A stretch of DNA of 64,000 bases from Albula goreensis (GCA_022829145.1 CM040741.1:46990180-47054179), one strand, 5' to 3'; positions 1 through 12,800 are shown, counted from the stretch's first letter. The notes: a model not told the origin generated them from the letters alone. Numbers and translations: made by a program.

Positions 1-620
1 CAGGGCCGACTCAGATTTTTCAAAAATAATTGAGGGGTTTGGTTTTCAGTTGCATATTAGTATGCCAAAAATTACATCCCAAACATTGATATGATTTACA
101 AAGAACTGCTGTTTAGGGAAGAAAAACATGTAAATATATAAGTAAAGGCTTTTCCCCTCCACCCTCTCATGTTTACCGGCAATTGTTCTTCAAGCACCTG
201 CACACAATAAGGTGTGGTAACAATCATACTTTAAACAAACAACTGCTCATAAAATGATTTTATTTCACAAAGATCTTCTCAAACAAAACTGCATTAGAGA
301 AAAAAAAGTTATTTCTATCCCAGCAATGAGATAATAATGATACACTTGAAAGCCTCCCTTCTCCATCACATTTTGAAATGCAGGCTATACTGGGAGAAAT
401 TCCAAACTGAAAATTGAACTGCCAAGCAGTTCTCAATATGTAGGACTTCATCCAGCAAGAAAGTCCAAAACACTATAAACCTACACCATTTGAGAGTTTA
501 ACATCTGAAGTGCAGTACTGTGCAAGACTCTGAGAAGTATATTTTTCAGTGTCAGAAAAAAAAATATTGAACACTAAATTACAAAAAAAAGCCACCATCA
601 CTAAACATAGGACTAAAAAG
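1..620. other. AT-rich sequence, no gene seen
   Basis: I see no splice-bounded coding segment and no RNA gene. The right edge meets the 3' side of the Tc1 transposase relic, so part of this stretch could be decayed transposon flank, but no terminal inverted repeat was recognised. Confidence 0.5.
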
Positions 621-621
621 G

Positions 622-643
622 TTTTTTTTTTTTTTTTTTTTTT
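622..643. repeat. Poly-T run (poly-A on minus strand)
   Basis: Twenty-two consecutive T. On the minus strand this is a poly-A run directly after the C-terminal codons of the transposase relic, where Tc1 ORFs normally end within a few codons. Confidence 0.95.
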
Positions 644-1450
644 CCCGTTTTTAGCTCGTCCACCCTTGCCTTTATTACAGCTTCCATTCCATTCCATTTT
701 TGGGAGATTTGCTTTGAGTTTTTTAAAGAAATCTGGGGGGATATTTTTCCATGCTTCTTGTGAACATGTCCGAATTGCAGTCTTCGAATCTGGTTGATTT
801 TTCTGTTTATCACAATCCAAGTAATCTCAAAAATCATTCTGAAGTCTGGGGTGGCTGGTCCATTGTTTTGGGAACAGCAGCAGTTTCCTTCTTGCTTTCT
901 AGCTATGTTGCTGTAGACTGACCTTGTTCCCAATCAAATGTTTTCCAAAGGGTATTGCATGATGTATTAAGATTTGTTTCTATTTATCAGCAATCATAAT
1001 GCATTCAATCAGAAACAAATAACCAACTCCAGATGTTTTTATACATCCACCAAACTAGCACTGGTCCTCCATCTGTTTGACTAATGGTTGTTGACATGGT
1101 TCCGAAAGACTTTCATTGCTTTGGCGGAGTACATGCTGCCTTCTGTTACTTCCAAAAATCTAAAATTAAAACTCATCAGTCCATAAAACCTTACTTCATC
1201 CAGTTTCTATGTTCTCATGCAAATGTTCTTATCTTTTCTCCATTTCACTTTCTCAGTAGTGCCTTTTTTACAGCTACAAATCCTTTCAGTCACATAGGTT
1301 TGAATTGTCTTCCTTCAGCAGAAGAGCTGACTGAATCATCTCTGTTTTTTCCATATGAAGCAAGAGTAGAATCTGACTTCTTCCTATCTCTCAAAGATGA
1401 AAGCTATGCTGTCTAGGCTACCTGATGGTGATAGTTTAAGTAGTCTACCA
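640..1450 (-). pseudogene. Tc1/mariner-type transposase relic
   Basis: Read on the minus strand, this is a decayed DD34E Tc1-like transposase, the cut-and-paste enzyme of a DNA transposon. Around 1200-1020 the translation gives the core block resembling 'KVLWTDE', then 'IFGSNRRQHV', then 'GCIKTSGVG', all landmarks of fish Tc1 transposases around the first and second catalytic acidic residues. At 650-800 the C-terminal block appears: 'EAWKNIPPDFFKKL', then a stretch resembling the usual 'AVIKAKGG' ending. Stop codons and frame changes interrupt it throughout, for example after 'TDE' and inside the 'CQQP...GG' block, so it is not functional. The 5' part (1200-1440) is only weakly recognisable. 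The ORF end runs straight into a 22-base T run at 622-643. Terminal inverted repeats were not identified, so the true element ends are unknown. Confidence 0.85.
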
Positions 1451-2695
1451 GGTCTTGTACTTTGACAGGACTCCCATTTTCTCTTTATCTTTGTGTGAGT
1501 CCTTGCACTCTGACAGATTTGATATGACACTTAGTGCTGGAGGCCTTCATGTAATTTTATGTCCCTGAGGAAACAAAGCCTCTGAAGCATGCAGAAAGCA
1601 AACTCATAGACCTGAGCAAATACAGGAGTGGTTTCCTCCAGGAAAACACCAACAAGCTCAAAGCTGCATTTCTGAGGCCAACATCCCAGTGGTGACCCTA
1701 GTCAGTATGCAATCAACTATTTCTTAAACCTTTCTTTGTCAGCTTTCTTCTCTACACATAAGTAACCACTGTTTGTGTGATTTATCAAAACCAACCTTTT
1801 TTCATACTTCAAAACCCATGTAAACAAACAGGGTAGTTGTCCATCCCTACACTGTGTCTCCTCCTAGCCCCACAAACTACAAACTGCTATATCATGGCAC
1901 ACAACATTTGGAATGTATCATATGTACACCTAAACCATATGCTGTATTTTAGAACATAACTGCAAAACTTAGAGTAGCAATGAAAAGAAATAAGAACACA
2001 AGGGATCTTGATACATCCTGTCCATTACAAAAGAGAGATGGTCTAAAGTACCACGAATGATCCTCCATCTCCAGCAGACCATTTCCTGCATGTGTTGTGC
2101 TTGCTATCAAATCCATAAAACAAATTGTTTCTACAAAACTGGGGTATATGGAATGTCTCTCATTCCATGTACATTTTCATCATCAGCCTTTTGCTAACAC
2201 ATGTTAGCTATATTAAAATTTAAATGTTAAAGTTACACATTCCCTCCCTCAGTATTCTGAGGTAGGAACAGGGATCTTATGGAAATACAAGAATGATTGT
2301 TTGATTTACAAAACACTTCTCCTGCATGGACTGGAGCTCAAAGTTGGCTTTAAACTGATTCAGCCACACCAAACACTGATAGACAGAATTTAGGCCTACT
2401 TTTTATATTGAAAGATGCATATCAAATTTGCTTTATGGAACACAGCTCCTAGCCTACTAGCTTCAAACGATGCAGGGACAAGACATAAAATGAAACTAAG
2501 AAATTCCTATTTTTCTAACCACACTTCTACAGAAGATCTTGGCCAAACTGACTCGCCTATGAGAGGGACAAAGATGAAGAAAGTTCCAAAATCTGAAATT
2601 ACTTATCTCACCATCACGACAAAAAGTTACAAATATTTTCCTAATTTGTCCCTATGCAGCTGAAGTATTAGATAACATTAACCAATAAAGGACAT
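1451..2695. other. Intergenic or intronic sequence, nothing recognised
   Basis: AT-rich, with no exon-like segment or repeat I can name. If the candidate minus-strand exon at 3568-3720 is real, this is its first intron. Confidence 0.4.
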
Positions 2696-2699
2696 ATAC

Positions 2700-3720
2700 G
2701 CCGTCACAAATCTAACAGATATGCGCTAGCTAGTATTCTGCATTGCAGGAATGCCGTGCAATGTATGCTGTTTATACGTGGTACTTGGCTCCAAGTCTAA
2801 GGCATTTTGTATGCCTGCGTTTATAAAGCGCCCCTTATTCACCCTCTCGTGAAGTTTCGGACAATTCGGACTTTTGCGGTATCATTTATTAGTTGGCTAT
2901 GAAATTAACATTTTATTTGAATCATTTAAGTCAAACTGTCTGCAAGTCATGCTGTTGACTGGCTGGGTATTTAGCTAGAGGATCTACTAAGCAGATTATA
3001 TTATATAATATAGATTGCTTGACTAGGCAACGTTTGCTAGTACAGCAATAACAAGCCCAATTTCGGCAGCTAGCTGTTTTCTTAGGTAAGGCTACCTTGT
3101 CAGCTAACTAAATGCATAAACACGCATACACACAACATTTAAAGACCGGCAAAGTTTGCCACAGTTCAGTACACTAACGTTAGCTTCAAATCGACCTACA
3201 CCAAACTATCTTGCCTCCAGCTTTGATGTCTTATTTCTGCGACTATCTTAGTATATAATTACTTAGTCATAGCTATCTCAACATCAAATTCAATTAGTCA
3301 TGACTGACTGTATTAAAATCTTCTTCAGTTCAACGTTTTCTTTTCAGTACTGGCATGTGCAATTGCGTTTAGCTTAATAAACATTAGGTGCCCACTCGTT
3401 GGTTAGCTGAGCAAGTATTGTAAACCATGTACCAGATAACGTAGGCTAGCTAATGTTAGCTGAATGGAAACTTTTCACGACTTCGTCCGAACCACCGCTA
3501 CCGCGGTTTTGCCCAACGTAAACCACTTTTAGTCAACTACATATCATTATTCACAATCGAATCTTACCGTACTCAATCTGGGTCGAATATTCCCCGGCTA
3601 AACAAGTATTTGTGTAGTATCTCCGTCCATAGTATCTGTTTGTCCAAGTTTTTCGCTCGTACTCAAACCGCACAACAGAGCACTCGATGGGATCTGAAGG
3701 AAAAAATCCATTGGCACAAC
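2700..3720 (-). promoter_or_regulatory. CpG-rich candidate promoter region
   Basis: CpG dinucleotides, sparse almost everywhere else, cluster here, especially at 2697-2880 and 3470-3680. On the minus strand a CCAAT motif (ATTGG at 3710-3714 on plus) lies about 140 bases upstream of a strong splice donor at 3567/3568. This pattern fits a vertebrate CpG-type promoter with a noncoding first exon reading left. The block also holds many copies of a GCTAGC / AACGTTAGC-type motif. Which gene it would serve is not shown in the window. In mammals the gene next to CNTFR on this side, in the same orientation, is ENHO, which makes ENHO a guess only. Confidence 0.45.
3568..3720 (-). other. Candidate noncoding first exon of a leftward gene
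   Basis: The minus strand carries CG|GTAAGATT at the 3568/3567 border, a near-consensus 5' splice site, inside the CpG-rich block. The presumed exon just upstream holds a short ORF (ATG near 3631, stop after ten codons), so it would be 5' untranslated sequence with a small upstream ORF. The exon start is not defined; 3720 is chosen near the CCAAT motif. No second exon can be placed in the window. Without transcript evidence this remains a prediction. Confidence 0.3.
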
Positions 3721-3960
3721 CTCCTGTCAATTACATTGTGGGAGCAGGATTCCTGGGGGGAAGGGGCAATGGGGTTCACGGTTGTTGCTCCATCAGTGCT
3801 TGCAAGCGCATCTTACAACTTAGGTTTTTCCTACTTCAGTTGTAATATTTGGGAAACATGGGCTAACAGAAATACCAGAAAATGCATGAAGACATGGTAG
3901 TGCTATCGTTAGGAAATATGACAAAATATTAATTTCCACTGAAAAAAAAAAAAACAGAAT

Positions 3961-6900
3961 TAGCAGAGAGATCAAGATATGATGATAAAATAAGAATACC
4001 TTTATCACCCACTCAGCTCAAGGACGAAATGCAACATCAACAGTAACATTCCCTTTCTGTTCCTACTTCAAACGTCCAGGTATTAACACAGCATTTTGAA
4101 ATTTCTTCGGTCGTGATCCCAGGATGCAAACGTTAGGCCTGTGAGCCTGCTTGTATCCTGATTGTGTTTGTACAAATGTACAGATTTAAAGAGAGAAAAA
4201 AGAGGGAGAGGCTAAAGAGAAATGGACAGATGCAGGGATTCCCAGACTTTTTGAACCCACAATGTCTTTAATGAGCAAATGCTTTTTTCTATGATGCTTT
4301 CATTTTGGTTTATTTTTTTTTTCCCCCATTCAACCCTCCCTGCCTGGGATTAATATGTGACTTGTCATAAGCTCACATATGGAATTCAGATGTATTTACT
4401 GAATGCAGTACATGTAATGTGTAAGTACTTATTTTCTGTTTCTCATAGGGCTGGATTTCCCGCAACAGCATGTAGCCAAGGTTCTCATCTTAACATAACA
4501 ACACCATTACTGAGATAAACAATTTGTGAGAAAGAGAAATATACCTGAAAATGTACAATGATGTCTTCATGGAAATTCATGCTCTCTTTACTCGGGACAT
4601 AAAGCAGTGTAAAAAGGCTAGCTAGCTATTAGCTATATTGTGATTGTGAACAAATATTCAGTCAGTCAAAGCACTGCAGCCTTCAGATTTAGCAAACAGT
4701 AGGCAATGGGCTGTTGGCCTGAATTAAAAAAAAAAAAAACAGTGGGTAAAAAAAGTAGTTTATTAAGTGAACACAATAAACAGCTATAGCAGGCAAACTA
4801 AACACATATTCCTGAAAAACAATGTTGGCTTTTAGGTGAATGAGATCTAATTTGTAATATGCATTTTTTTTCTTTGTTCTTCGAAAAACAAAGCCAACTA
4901 ATATAACATTAAATGCATTACACTCATATGTATTATGATACATTTTACATTCGCTAAATGATTGAATTTACTTTAATAGCTTACATACCATGACATTATT
5001 TGTCCAGAAAAGCAAATTGCCCCAATCCCTCTCAGGTAGTGTAAGGAAAGAGGGTAGGCCACATTACAACTTGGGGTCGGAACAATCTCCTCTGCTTCGA
5101 TTAATATTTACCCCATTGTTGGATCTTGACTAGTCGTATTTGGCTTAAGAAATAATTCAGACAGTTTCCTCTCTGTCACTCTGTCACTGCACTTTAGGAT
5201 GACTAATCTTGTGTGAAGTTGGTGTTCCTGAAAAGTGTTCATGTTTATAGGTACTATCTATGTAGAGGTTGCCAATATGATGTCATCACAACCAGGCTCA
5301 AATGAGAACATTGGATTAACTGTGATGCTTCCAGGTGTGCAGAAGACAAGCTCATAATTGGTTTCGTAGTGTGGACACCCATGAAAATATTCAGATGGTA
5401 GTTAACCAAGTTAATGAAACCTCATGGTTATCAGCCTCAATGAGTTGTTCTGACTGATGACCTAGGAGTGAATATCTGCGCACTGCCATTAGCACCTTTG
5501 CATTTAGGTGTGCTTGAGTACATTATTTGCATCTTTTATTACAGTCTGAATGGTGACTCTGTGTTGCTTCATTGCAAGGTTATGTTTCCAAGGATACACA
5601 GTAAAAACCTTAGAGTTACAGAACTCAGACATATGGGTAGATAGTACATTTCCTCTTTAGCAGAAGTGAGCTCTAGGCATAAAGTATAACAACTGGGCAA
5701 TCTGTAGACATTTCAGCAGTCTCCTTAATGTCATTATTTGTATATGCTCTGGGTAGACATTTGTAATGTATTTCTTGTACCATTACTATAATTATATGAA
5801 GTATACAGTCCTGATTATCAGCACCTCTTGATAATTGTGCAGTAGCTATGAAGCTGTCTTGTTGATGTTGCTTACCGAGCTGACTAATAACCTTCAACTT
5901 GACACACACAGCATTCTATCAATCACAGACCCTCTAGGTGACTTGGGATGAAATTCACAACATGTCTCAGAATAACTGAAGTGTAGGCACTTGAAGAGCC
6001 TTAACCAGTTTCCATCTAGAAAAACAAACACAATGGAAAAACTGGTGAAAAATCTAGAATAGCAAATACAAATGAGAAAAACATCTCTGATGAATATCCA
6101 TCCAAATTTGAGAGTTTGCTTGAGAGAGCTGCCCTTTTCATGCCAATTAAAATTTCATGTCATTGATGTCACTTCAACATGTACTGCTAAATCTCATTAC
6201 TGAAATAATAATAATTAAAGTGATGTGACCTGCTGAGATTCATGCTATTCAGGTAGTGAATGCAAATTAGCAATAATGCACATAACTTGGTGAATTATGT
6301 GATATGTTAACAATATATTCTTAATAGAATAAATGCACTATTATTCTCAACAAGGATTTTACCTTTGGGAAATTTTATAAAATATAAAAAGTTCTTTATG
6401 GGTGTGCACTACACATTTAGGTGTGCTCAGGGCAAAAAAAAAAAAGATTATTAGCACTGTCACCCAAAGAGAAAGGGATTCCTATTGACAAGATTATTGC
6501 ATTGCACCAGTGTCCCCCTCTGGTAAATTACATATATAACATATACTCCTGTGACTCAATCTCTACATGAGCACAGATGTTGATCCGCAGAGTGACATGA
6601 AGTGGTGGCTGACAGAACCTGTTTCAGGGAGCAGTATACTGTACATCAGTAGAATCTCTCTTGAATTATGCTTACATGATTTGATATTCCAAATTGGAAA
6701 ATCAAGAAAAAAGCAGATGAAGCTCTTTGAAGGTGATTTAATAACTGACTATACTTCCAATATTTCAGATTTTATTGTTATATGAAGGACTTGTTGAGGG
6801 GCTGTTGAGTCTTATGTCCTGCTCTTGTCCTGGTTTTCTGTTTAATGACAAACCGGTTTTGAATCCTTACCATGCAAGTGCTGATTACAGCCAGCTGCCC

Positions 6901-8602
6901 ACTCTGCAGGAACAGTCTCATATGGCTGCAGCATCCATGTCTCATTGTGCAGAGATGAATCCTCTGGGCAGTCTTCTGCCTAGAGTCTGTCCTTGCCAGC
7001 TGCACATGAAGTACACTCCTCCCATGCAATTACTGCACAGTGCAGTGGGTGAACTGCAGACAGAAAAGAAGCAGCAGGCCATTGGGCTTTGGATGACACA
7101 TGTACTAGACTGTGCTCACTCAAATTGAAAAAAGATTTTTCAGTGATGGGATGGGCCAAAAAATACCAGAATGGTTATGAAAAGATAAAAATCAGTCAAC
7201 CACTACAGTGCCACCACATGTCTGAGAAATGTGTATCCTTCACGTATTATTGATGTTCAGTGGATGTTCCAGCTCTTCCAAATAATATTTAACATGCTGC
7301 CTACCTCCAGATCCAGTCTCTCTACAGACAATATGGTGTCTTGCTTCAGTGATCTGCCGAATTAGACATTTTGCATCATAACTATGAAGTGTGGTTGGTG
7401 GAGATTAAAAATACTCAATGGAAAACAGGGTGAATTTTTCAAAGAAACAAATGAAGACCTGTATGAAAGGAACACAGTAAACAAATATATGATAAACAAT
7501 AAACAAAATATTGTTTAAAAACACAATATATTTTGTGCTTCCAATCACATTGATTTGGAAAGCACACAAAGACATTTTATGAAAAGTTACTCTAAACCTC
7601 AAACAAAATTTGTGACAGCTGGTATTGAACGCTGCTGCGTCTCAGCACAATGGTGACATCTGCTGTCTGAACCAGGGGTGTCATCTGCATATCCAGAGCT
7701 CACTAATTACATAACAGGGCACATCAGCTATGTCTGCAAAGATGGCTGGCAGTGTCTGAAATCAGGGCCAGGGCCAGCATTCCATTCATATTCATACACA
7801 ACAAGCACTCATCCATTACTGGCCCAGCTGTGCTACATGAGTCATCGGAACCAATCATTAAATATTTCACAAAAATGAAGCAGAATAAGTTAATCACTAT
7901 GTCTGCCATAGGCATATATCATATCCATGGCACACTATTTTATTCTGCGATTTATTTTTTACAGATGCAATCCACATACATTGTTATAGGGCAATAATCA
8001 ACAGAACACTAGCATTTCATTGTAACTCTTATTTAGACTGAGTGACCATATTTGTCTTCATATTTTAGTAATTATAAATGCTCTATTATGCTCTCAACAG
8101 AGGTTCTTCAGGATCAATTCCTCTCGTCAGTTACTGTGTTTATGAAAAAAAGGGTTCACTATGGCTAGCTGCACCTTATGCTCACCATGATTTTCCTCTT
8201 AAGAAAGACATGTTTCATTTCTCTTAACTCACTACACACTTTCTCCACTGGTCTGTAAGCAAGACTCTGGTGTAGTTACAAGCTAATATACTTACATTTA
8301 CCCCTATTTTCTCCCAATTTGGAATGTCTGATTGTTTATTACACATAGAGCATCTACCAGCTGATATCATTTTCTCTCCAGGCAATGTTACAGCAGCTTA
8401 TGTGCAACCTTAGAGAGTTGTTGGCTTAACTCATTACTGGTCTGGTCTGAATTCAGCTCCAGGCCATGGTGCCTACACATACACTTTTTCTCTCAAATAT
8501 TGATCATGGTTGTTTAAAGACCTGGGGACTTGGTTGTTCAAATTTGTGTGTCTAGGAAATTGTGCGTGGTTGGAGAATGTTGTTGAGCGAGTAGCTTTTA
8601 AT
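3961..8602. other. Intergenic sequence, no gene seen
   Basis: AT-rich with short homopolymer runs (for example near 4312 and 4725). The open frames here, including 117 codons at 6775-7128, have no recognisable domain and no supporting splice structure. At 8290-8340 a line containing 'TCTCCCAATTTGGAATG' resembles a sequence repeated in many fish genomes, but I could not define an element. Confidence 0.5.
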
Positions 8603-8684
8603 GGCGAGGTGGCCGAGTGGTTAAGGCGATGGACTGCTAATCCATTGTGCTCTGCATGCATGGGTTCAAATCCCATCCTCGTCG
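8603..8684 (+). tRNA. tRNA-Ser (anticodon GCT)
   Basis: An 82-base cloverleaf can be folded by eye. The acceptor arms are GGCGAGG (8603-8609) and CCTCGTC (8677-8683), pairing fully with one G-U at the second position, and G8684 is the discriminator base. The anticodon arm is ATGGA / TCCAT with loop CTGCTAA, placing anticodon GCT at 8636-8638 for AGC/AGT serine codons. A long variable arm (about 8646-8659) is typical of serine tRNAs. The T arm is ATGGG / CCCAT with loop TTCAAAT. The internal A box (TGGCCGAGTGG) and B box (GGTTCAAATCC) are intact, and TTTT at 8694-8697 would stop RNA polymerase III. There is no intron and the 3' CCA is not encoded, as expected in eukaryotes. The intact fold and terminator favour a working gene over a pseudogene. 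Confidence 0.93.
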
Positions 8685-8693
8685 GATGCAGTG

Positions 8694-8697
8694 TTTT
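8694..8697 (+). terminator. RNA polymerase III T-run terminator of tRNA-Ser
   Basis: Four T residues ten bases after the tRNA 3' end, the usual minimal Pol III stop in vertebrates. Confidence 0.75.
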
Positions 8698-8762
8698 CCT
8701 CCTGATTTCACTTAGAGTATAACATGAGTAGCATATGAATTCATTTGATATTCAAACAGCAA

Positions 8763-8870
8763 CAATGGCCAATAGCCTCATGACTAAACTGCTTAACTAA
8801 CACCCATAATGTTGGTGGCTCAAGCCCCTGTGTAGCCACAAAGAAATCCATGTAAAGTTTATTTAAAGAA
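8763..8870 (+). repeat. Possible tRNA-derived SINE head
   Basis: The stretch reads like a decayed tRNA: an A-box-like TAGCCTCATGACTAA, then GGTGGCTCAAGCCCC, which resembles a B box (GGTTCRANNCC) with a small insertion, about 45 bases further on. Short-interspersed elements in fish have this layout. The tail past 8840 is AT-rich. No second identical copy was found in the window, so the family is unassigned. Confidence 0.4.
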
Positions 8871-9778
8871 AGACATCAGTGAAATAGCTTTAGGTTATTT
8901 ACAGATACATGTTATTACAATTCTGTAGCCTACACTTACAGCCTTACGTACAGGCTTCTTTGGAGTTAAGCAATCATCTGTTCTGTGATATCTTCTGAAG
9001 CAGTAATGGAATTGTTATGCACACAAAAGGAGGTTATGATTTATTCCGACATACCAGTAAATGGCCCATTTAGTACTCAGGCACATAAAAACTAGATGAC
9101 TTGGCAAATGCTCCATGTCAAAATGATCACATCCTCACTTCACATCATCTGCATGGAAAAATGAATATCTTATGATCCAGTGTTGAGTTCCCAGAGGCAT
9201 TTTACTAAACCCTTCTTATGAGCTGAATCTGGTTCTACAGAGAACAAAGCAACATCATTGGTACTTAAAGCCTGCACTCATACTTTAATGGCATGAGTTT
9301 TAATGATATGTATAATGTTCCACACCTGTTCTGCATCTGGCTGTTGTTACATTTCTAGACCACCTCATATTAACGTATAGATTGACTGAGGGTTTATGTG
9401 GCATCCCATCCATGTGAGGCTGCACTGACATTGGCCTGGACCCTCCAGTTAATGGTTAAAACCAGTGTATTAGTGATGGCTTATTGTGACTCTGCCCAGT
9501 TTAGGTGTCAGGACACCTCATTCTTCCATCATTACTGTACAGCCTTTCCATAAATCATAGGCTACATTCCTCTGAGTGGGGTGCCCAAATAAACGTAAAC
9601 TCATTCTTAGAGCTTTTCCACCAACATGGAAACAGTGCAGTTATGGTTTGCGAACATAATTTCAAACCGTTAAGAGCATTTCAACCAATGACCTGCCATG
9701 ACCGATGAATGGAAGAAGAAATAAAATTGACGTTTGTGGTACAACATTAAAAAATACCCATCATACAGGCTTGTCACT
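8871..9778. other. Intergenic sequence, nothing recognised
   Basis: I found no splice-bounded coding segment, RNA gene or nameable repeat. Confidence 0.4.
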
Positions 9779-9870
9779 GGAGCCGGTACCTAGCAGGTTC
9801 CATGGCCTCTGTTGAAGCAGGTGGCCACCAGTTTGAGCCTAGTATCAAGGGGAAAAAAGACAGCCATAAG
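9779..9870 (+). repeat. Possible second tRNA-derived SINE head
   Basis: TACCTAGCAGG resembles an A box, and AGTTTGAGCC about 45 bases later resembles a B box; an A-rich stretch (GGGGAAAAAAG) follows. Spacing and motifs fit a diverged tRNA-derived SINE head, but the match is weak. Confidence 0.3.
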
Positions 9871-12800
9871 AGAAACTGAAACTTGCTCTATCCCTGTGAC
9901 GTCCTACACACCTGAGAGGTGATATTCGTGCCTACGGGGACTTAATTATTTATGCTGCACAATAGGTCAAGGAAGACTTTGCAGGGTCAAAGAATTAAAC
10001 ATGTTGTTTCAGGTTTGTGTGAGGATTCTTATCTAAAAAATAGAAATATTGAGGGAAATCATTAAATCAATATACCTCAAAAGATGCCTTAGTGGTATTT
10101 TTTCATTTTACTTGTCATGTTAGCTAGTTGGAAAGCCAGTCTGCAAGTGACATTCCAATCACAGTGGTTATTCAAATACACTGCAATAAGAAAAGGAAAT
10201 TATTAAGACTTGTATTATTCCACTCTGATAGAAACTTTCACAATTAACTTTTCCCTTGATAAATACATAGGACATGCAGTGTTATCCTACCAGTACAGCA
10301 GGTCATTTTCAGTAATTGGCTATGGAGATGAGACCCACAGGCATTCAAAGAATACAACACAGTTAAATTATAATGGGGTTCAGCCCTCCAGGGCATCTCA
10401 TTTTTGCATAGAGGTTGAACATCAAGGTAGTGGATTGTGCAATGTACAAAATTCAATACAGTGGAAGAGATAATAACAGAAAGGATTCTCCATAAGGTTG
10501 AAGTCTTATGATGGGCAAGACTCTTCATTCCACCTGCAGGGAAAAAAAATCTGTGAATATGTACAAACAAATGGAGGGTAAAAAGTCTACTAATCTTTAA
10601 TTCCATGAAAGGGATATTAATGCGATCAGACTCTTCATACTATATCAGGGTACCATGCCTTTTGCCATCATCCACATGACTGATGACAAAGTGACAGTGT
10701 CAACCAAGGTGCGGAAAAGACTCAAATGGCTGCATCTGACACCACATGACAGTGTAGATTTATAGAATCCTAAAAGTTCACAACCACGACAAGAGGGAGT
10801 GTGGAGTAAAAATCCATAAAAATAAATCAACAGTCCATTTTTATGTACCCCGCCAGGCAAGGGTAGAGAAAGGGCTCAGGAGAAAAAAGCGTAAAAACAA
10901 CACAGTAAAAAATCTTTAACCTTAAACATACTACAAAAGAACTGATTTAATGCAGTGTTCACATTCTGTAGGGATACTTGTTCTTCTAATGTGCCACAGC
11001 AGTACAACTTCTCAATGTACATTCAGGTGCCACAGGCTCCGACAGAGCAGGAAAATTGAGAGCAACAAGAAATTGATTTTAATCTGTTTCACTTGTAGGC
11101 ACAAATTGACCTTACTGAATACTATCCTCAAAAAAGAGGAACAGAGCAAATGCACCATGAACATAATATCAAATATACTTGTTTTCATTACTCTTTCTTG
11201 CTGTCATACAACCATAGTAATAGAAAACATATACTAATTTGAACAATTAAAGGTTACACAAATATTTACATCTAAAATGGCACCATTTTTCCGATTTCCC
11301 CATTCATGATTATGGCCCTGGAGCTAACATGAAGGGCTTTTTGTGTTGGACACTGTTTTGAAGAAATTCTGGGAGCCTATGAGCACAGCATAACCAAATA
11401 AGTATTTAAAGGTGAGCAAAATATTTGAATGGCTGCAATAACTGCAACCAGAACGGAGGAGGTATATATTGTTCTGGAACTGGCAAAGAGGAACAGAGCA
11501 GACGAACAACAAACCCATATTACATATGCAAATCAGAGTTTGGATTGGCAGTTGAAGTTTCTGATCTTCTGTAAAAGTTTAAAAAACATCTTGCATTTGA
11601 AATCAGATGCTAAGTACACTGCAGGTTACATCCTTATTTTGGACCAGGTGCCTGTGTAATAGTGTGGAATATAATTTCTTTAGTTATCTCTTTGTAGTGC
11701 TTCTTTGTGATAATTCTTCAAATTACATGTAGAAAAATGGAAATTGTATCAGTGGATTGCTCTGACTCAGGGTAAGTAGACAAAAGGGCTGACTTTGCAA
11801 AATGTCAGTATCCCTTTAAGCCAAGACCTTAAAGCCAAAACTTTTGTGACCACAGTAAGAATACACTAACTAACATGCAAATGAATATTCATGACCCTTC
11901 TAGAATTCCTTCTTTTCATCTCCCTTTCACTACAGGATTCGACCCCAAGCCAGAAGCCAATTTTTGTTGGACCCTACTCACCCCACCCTCTTACTGAGTC
12001 AACAAACTCCAGACTTTAAGGCTCTGGGCACTTGGATGCCATCTGCTGGACTTACTGCCACAAACCAAAACTCAAAACCATGGTTACATGGAGGTTTTTT
12101 TCTACAAAGTGTAGAGTGGCACTTGATGCAGCTGAAATATCATAGTAATCGTAACAACTTATGAATTGGATGAAATGTGCCCAAAGCATGAGACAGTGTT
12201 TACACCAGGCCTGGTAGGCTTCCCTGGTCTCTGCTCCAGTCAGAACTGAGGCTGTCCTGTTCACTGCACATTCTGGCTTTGAATAAGGAGTCATTCTTTG
12301 CTGTTATTTTATTTCTCTCTTTTTTGAACTTGGGAGACAGGAACCTTCTCCAATGGTTCAGCTGATTCCTCAACAGGGGAGGAGTGATGAGAATCAAGAA
12401 TGTCAAGAGATTTTTGGGCATAATGGCATATTTAATGTCACTACATTCTAAAGAGCTTTATAAAAATCCCAATCAAACATATTCTATAAATGTTACAGAA
12501 TTTCATATTTAAAGCTCAACATATGGATTGCTTGGTCTTAAACTAATATGATATTGCCATGATATTTTATGGTTTTTCTACATTTTAATATGATAGTCCT
12601 CCTCTGGTATAAAGGATGGATGTTTAACTAAATTCAATAATGTACCTTCAAAACAACATGTAATCATATCAGCAACATTTTAACTGGTAATATGATGTAG
12701 ATGAAGGCTGTCTCTAGCCATAATTACAACAGCCTTGTCAACGTTCATGTGTCCAGTCCAAAGATAAGGCTTTATTTCCCCAGGCTGTAAATAGCACATA

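Noticed and set aside
1084..1416. 110-codon plus-strand open frame
   Set aside because: It is the opposite strand of the Tc1 transposase relic.
6775..7128. 117-codon plus-strand open frame
   Set aside because: No domain, no promoter or splice context, and a long opposite-strand frame overlaps it.
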